Shown here in pieces: positions 61,031 through 64,000 of a DNA stretch of 64,000 nucleotides; positions within the stretch are counted from its first letter, which is position 1; each line of letters opens with the position of its first letter. The notes beneath the pieces were generated by a model that saw nothing but the letters and a program-made list of their open reading frames with translations, had not been told where the DNA came from and did no database searches. The stretch comes from an uncultured Ruminococcus sp. (GTDB lineage: Bacteria; Bacillota; Clostridia; Oscillospirales; Ruminococcaceae), in contig NZ_CACWPP010000005.1 of assembly GCF_902762735.1 (NCBI RefSeq), positions 18,100-82,099 of the forward strand, read 5' to 3'. The position numbers and the translations under genes are program-made.

Positions 61031-63321
61031 CTTACATCTCCGCGGATTATGCCGCGTCCGTTGGTGCTTATGTACACCCTGCCGAAGTGCTTCGGGTCGC
61101 CTGAGATCACGCTGTTTACGTTGCCCCACTTGTGCGCATCGTCGTTTATGCGCTTCCATGTTGCGCCCTTGTCCTGCGACATGTATACGCCAAAGCCTTT
61201 CTCGTCTGCCTGCCCCAGCATGTAGATGGTCATGTAGTCACCGTCTTTTTCAGCCTTGCCGAAACCTATCGCCTTGCAGTCCTGCAAGCCCTGCGACATG
61301 TTGCCCAGTTCGCCCGTTTCGGTGTCCAGCAGGAAAAGTCCGCTTCCAATGTTTATCCACAGGTCGCCCTCCACATCGGGACAAGCCTGCATGTAGAAAC
61401 TCGATACCAGCAGGGTAGTCAGTTTCTCCCACGACCTGCCCTTGTCACGGCTGATGAACACATCGCCGTCAAATGCCGCGTAGAATTTGTCGGGGTTGAC
61501 CTTGTCGGTCTCTATCTGCGCCGCTGACGGCACGCCTTCGCACATCGTCCAGCTTGCGCCGAAGTCATCACTGACGAACACGCCTGCGCCCGCAACGCCT
61601 GCCGCATAGAGAATGGTCTTGCCGTCCGCTGACAGCTTGACGCTCCCGCCGCCCGCTTTCTTCACACCCTCAGGCAGAGTTTCCACCTCTTCCCAAGTGT
61701 CAGCCGCATCGGTGGAATAGTATATAGTACCGCTTCCCTCATCGGTCGCGCGTACAACTATATTATAGTCAAGCGCCGCACAGTCTATATCGGTAGACTT
61801 GAAATCGCCGAAATGTTCTTTCGGCGCAACATTCGCGTCCTGATGTTTGAAACCGTATATATCGCCCATTATCGAATAGAGGTCGGGCGCGTTCTCATCA
61901 TTCGGCATCGGCGAAACAAAGTCAAATATCGCCGTTTCCTCAATGCCCATCGCCCGCACTTCAATGTTGACAGGTTCGCTGTTAACCTTAGTCAGATTTG
62001 TCGTGCCGTAAATAGTCGCGCCTGTGCCGTACATTATCTCGTCCGCATTGAAAGGGTTTATCGCCACGCCCGTCATCCACCAGCCCGGTTTCAGCTGATC
62101 CTGCCAGTCAAGCCATTCCGCAGATGAAATGTCCATCACGTAGTTGTCCACCCTGTTTTTATCCTCGTCACGGTACCATATGCTTCCCCAGCTTTCACCA
62201 CCGTCAAAGCTGACGAACACATTGTCCACTATCGCCCAAAGGTCAAGGGTGGTGCATACTATCATGTTCGGGTCGTTCGGGTTGACCGATATGCCGTTGT
62301 ACCCGCAGGTCAGCCCCGTTTCGGGAGTTATCTCCTTCCACTCGCCCGTTGCGATGTTGTACTTCTGTATCGCACCGTCCATCGCACCGTTCGGTCCTAT
62401 CTTCATCGACCAAGAAGTATACAGATACCCGTCAGCCGACACCTCGCCCTGACAGGGTTTCAGCTTTTGTTTGTCACCCTCAGCAGTTATCGCATCGGGA
62501 TTTTCGATGTCTGTCCATGTCTGCCCGCCGTCGTCAGAACGATAGATGTAGTTTCCGCTTGTCGCCGCCGCGCCCACAAATATAGTCTGCGTAGCCTTGC
62601 CCGCTTCACCGCTCGACTTGTCAAACGCCACAAAAGTAAGCCCCTGACTGTACCCGTCCTCAGTATAGCCGCCTTTGGTCGGGAAACTTTCCACCTGCGC
62701 CCATGTCCTGCCATAGTCCTCAGACTTCCATAACCCGTCAGCGCGCGAGCCGAAATATAATATCGAATTGTCGTTGGGGTCTACCTGTAACCTCTCGCCC
62801 GCACCTCTGCCGACTTCGTTGCCGCCGCACCCGAAAGGAAGTTCAAAAATGCCCCAGTTCTCGCCGTAGTCCTCTGAATAGAATATAGCACCGGGCGAAT
62901 TTGAATAAGTGCCTGCCGCAAGATAAACTCTGTTTGGTTCAACAGGGTCGGTGGCTATGCTTTCGATGCCCATGTAGTTCCAGTCATCACCGCCGATAAA
63001 ATCAGTGATGCAGTCCCATCTGTTAGTCTCCTTGTTCAGTCTGTACGCGCCGCCGATGTCGGTACGGCAGTAGACAAGACCCTCTTCTGTGGGATTGTAG
63101 ATTATATTCGGCACAAAGCCGCCGCCCACGATCTCCACGTTAGACCATTCCCAGCCTGTATCGACGGGCTGAGCGTTATAGAACTCTGTTTTATCAGCCA
63201 TAACATTCTCCTCCGCCTTGCTGTCAGCGGATTTTTCCTTGCTTTTATCGGCACAGCCCGCCATGATGCCCATAAAGAGGACAGCCGCACAGACGGCCGC
63301 AGTGACCTTTTTACCTCTCAT
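61027..63321 (-). CDS. GH74-family surface lipoprotein (xyloglucanase-like), possible catalytic Asp to Asn change
   Basis: 764 aa. Signal peptide with lipobox MAGC (Cys23), polar linker, then two seven-bladed propellers typical of GH74. GGGFVPNIIYNPTEEGLVYC and RTDIGGAYR give the first conserved Asp (Asp88). Blade motifs such as YSEDYGENWGIFE, RSDDGGQTWTDIE, SRDKGRSWEKL and SQDKGATWKRI repeat. The second conserved region, usually IDPF before YGTGATIYG, reads AINPFNADEIMYGTGATIYG, so the likely general acid is Asn422. If so, hydrolysis would be impaired and the protein could serve as a xyloglucan-binding lipoprotein. Strong promoter upstream. AGGTAATTCA is a modest ribosome binding site. Confidence 0.85.
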   Translation of the reverse strand: MRGKKVTAAVCAAVLFMGIMAGCADKSKEKSADSKAEENVMADKTEFYNAQPVDTGWEWSNVEIVGGGFVPNIIYNPTEEGLVYCRTDIGGAYRLNKETNRWDCITDFIGGDDWNYMGIESIATDPVEPNRVYLAAGTYSNSPGAIFYSEDYGENWGIFELPFGCGGNEVGRGAGERLQVDPNDNSILYFGSRADGLWKSEDYGRTWAQVESFPTKGGYTEDGYSQGLTFVAFDKSSGEAGKATQTIFVGAAATSGNYIYRSDDGGQTWTDIENPDAITAEGDKQKLKPCQGEVSADGYLYTSWSMKIGPNGAMDGAIQKYNIATGEWKEITPETGLTCGYNGISVNPNDPNMIVCTTLDLWAIVDNVFVSFDGGESWGSIWYRDEDKNRVDNYVMDISSAEWLDWQDQLKPGWWMTGVAINPFNADEIMYGTGATIYGTTNLTKVNSEPVNIEVRAMGIEETAIFDFVSPMPNDENAPDLYSIMGDIYGFKHQDANVAPKEHFGDFKSTDIDCAALDYNIVVRATDEGSGTIYYSTDAADTWEEVETLPEGVKKAGGGSVKLSADGKTILYAAGVAGAGVFVSDDFGASWTMCEGVPSAAQIETDKVNPDKFYAAFDGDVFISRDKGRSWEKLTTLLVSSFYMQACPDVEGDLWINIGSGLFLLDTETGELGNMSQGLQDCKAIGFGKAEKDGDYMTIYMLGQADEKGFGVYMSQDKGATWKRINDDAHKWGNVNSVISGDPKHFGRVYISTNGRGIIRGDVR

Positions 63322-63361
63322 TGAATTACCTCACTTTCACCGAACTATAAACATCACCCAC

Positions 63362-63390
63362 ATTATACTATATTTTCGCCAGCAAGTCAA
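63362..63390 (-). promoter_or_regulatory. Promoter of the GH74 gene
   Basis: Minus-strand TTGACT (63385-63390) and TATAAT (63362-63367), 17-base spacing, about 41 bases upstream of the start. Confidence 0.82.
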
Positions 63391-64000
63391 TAATTCATAA
63401 TTCATAATTCATAATTCATAATTATTGGCATGCATTGGAGAATGCCGTTTCGTCAATTCATAATTCATAATTCATAATGCATAATTAGTTTCATAATTCA
63501 TAATTCATAATGCATAATTAGTTGGCATGCATTGGAGAATGCTGTGCCGCCAACAAAGCATAGCAAAAACGCAAAGCAAAGCGCGAACCAAAGCGCGCGG
63601 TCAAGCCTCGCGCCAGCAGGCTTGCGGGGAGCGCGAGGGGCAGAGCCTCTCGCATTGGGGAAGCAGTCCACAAGCGGCACAGAGAATTAGTTGGGCGAAC
63701 AATTCTCCCGACGGAAAGAGGGAAAATCCATAAACCAAACGCGGGCAATTCGCAAAGAAAAGAGCGTGCGCCATTCTTTAGCTATGCGCTATCGCTGTGC
63801 GGGTGACGAATTGCCCGCGTGGTATCAGCCGAACAGCGATAGCGTTTTCGGCGGGTGGTCAGCACTCCCATGTGCAGGAACATCAGTAATGCCGTTTCGT
63901 CAATTCATAATTCATAATTCATAATTCATAATTATTGGCATGCATTGGAGAATGCCGTTTCGTCAATTCATAATTCATAATTCATAATGCATAATTAGTT
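63391..64000. repeat. Gene-free repeat region with a 99-bp exact duplication 510 bp apart
   Basis: 63392-63490 is identical to 63902-64000 (AATTCAT runs, then ATTATTGGCATGCATTGGAG...GCCGTTTCGTC, then more AATTCAT and AATGCATAATTAGTT). A further partial copy is at 63491-63540. Between them (63541-63900) lies a GC-rich stretch with palindromes related to the 38.4-kb repeat (CAGGCTTGCGGGGAGCGCGA; TTGGGCGAACAA). No open frame here is convincing. The second copy is cut by the window end, so this may be the first unit of a tandem array. Confidence 0.75.

Noticed and set aside
63391-63540. Heptamer runs considered as a CRISPR array
   Set aside because: Units are 7 bp AT-rich tandem repeats without unique spacers of 30-40 bp, and there are no cas genes.

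Overview
The window looks like the chromosome of an anaerobic, plant-fibre-degrading Clostridia bacterium, most plausibly a Ruminococcus (R. albus-like) strain. This is inferred from gene content, not from a database match. The clues are Gram-positive lipoprotein signals and strong AGGAGG ribosome binding sites, TTGACA-17-TATAAT promoters, pyruvate:ferredoxin oxidoreductase, a lipoprotein mannanase (GH26, CBM35-like module), a GH95 fucosidase and a GH74 xyloglucanase-like lipoprotein, and a C+ (zinc) form of S14 and L36.

Layout. 1-2.4 kb: end of the acetyl-CoA carboxylase/ACP operon (accC-accD-accA-acpP). 2.6-7.1 kb: minus-strand glycosidase operon (GH95, small membrane protein, GH26). 7.4-13.8 kb: a coiled-coil protein, then a compact minus-strand run of pyridoxal kinase, TrmL, three paralogous PH-like membrane proteins, DegV, a membrane protein, nitroreductase and a tautomerase. 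14-17.3 kb: lipid kinase, beta-helix lipoprotein, and a stand-alone protein resembling the NrdD C-terminus. 17.5-31 kb: a ten-gene minus-strand locus with two MalFG-type permease pairs, a giant CBM-fused solute-binding protein, an NHL-TPR membrane protein, a Yip1 protein, a DUF5696-like protein and two LolD/MacB-type ATPases, one with an AbrB-like tail. 31.3-33.5 kb: small membrane proteins. 33.7-38.3 kb: glycolytic cluster tpiA, two unknown genes, gpmA and gpmI. 38.6-55.1 kb: complete S10-spc-alpha ribosomal protein supercluster (rpsJ to rplQ) with a long leader containing a probable attenuator. 55.3-59.9 kb: XRE-membrane regulator and nifJ/por. 60.0-60.9 kb: small AT-rich island with an XRE repressor, nested-palindrome operator and tiny membrane ORFs. 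61-63.3 kb: GH74 lipoprotein. 63.4-64 kb: a repeat region with a 99-bp exact direct duplication.

Two small MITE-like families (A, about 100-165 bp; B, about 98 bp) are scattered through the intergenic regions, sometimes side by side or fused, together with AATTCAT heptamer runs. Several start codons were moved downstream of the longest open frame because the upstream part is repeat DNA or because a good ribosome binding site marks an internal start.

The best candidate for an undescribed system is the ten-gene transporter/sensor locus at 17.5-31 kb. Next are the S10 leader attenuator, the 244-nt structured gap inside the S10 operon, and the XRE/membrane-peptide island at 60 kb. No tRNA, rRNA, CRISPR array, prophage or transposase gene was seen.
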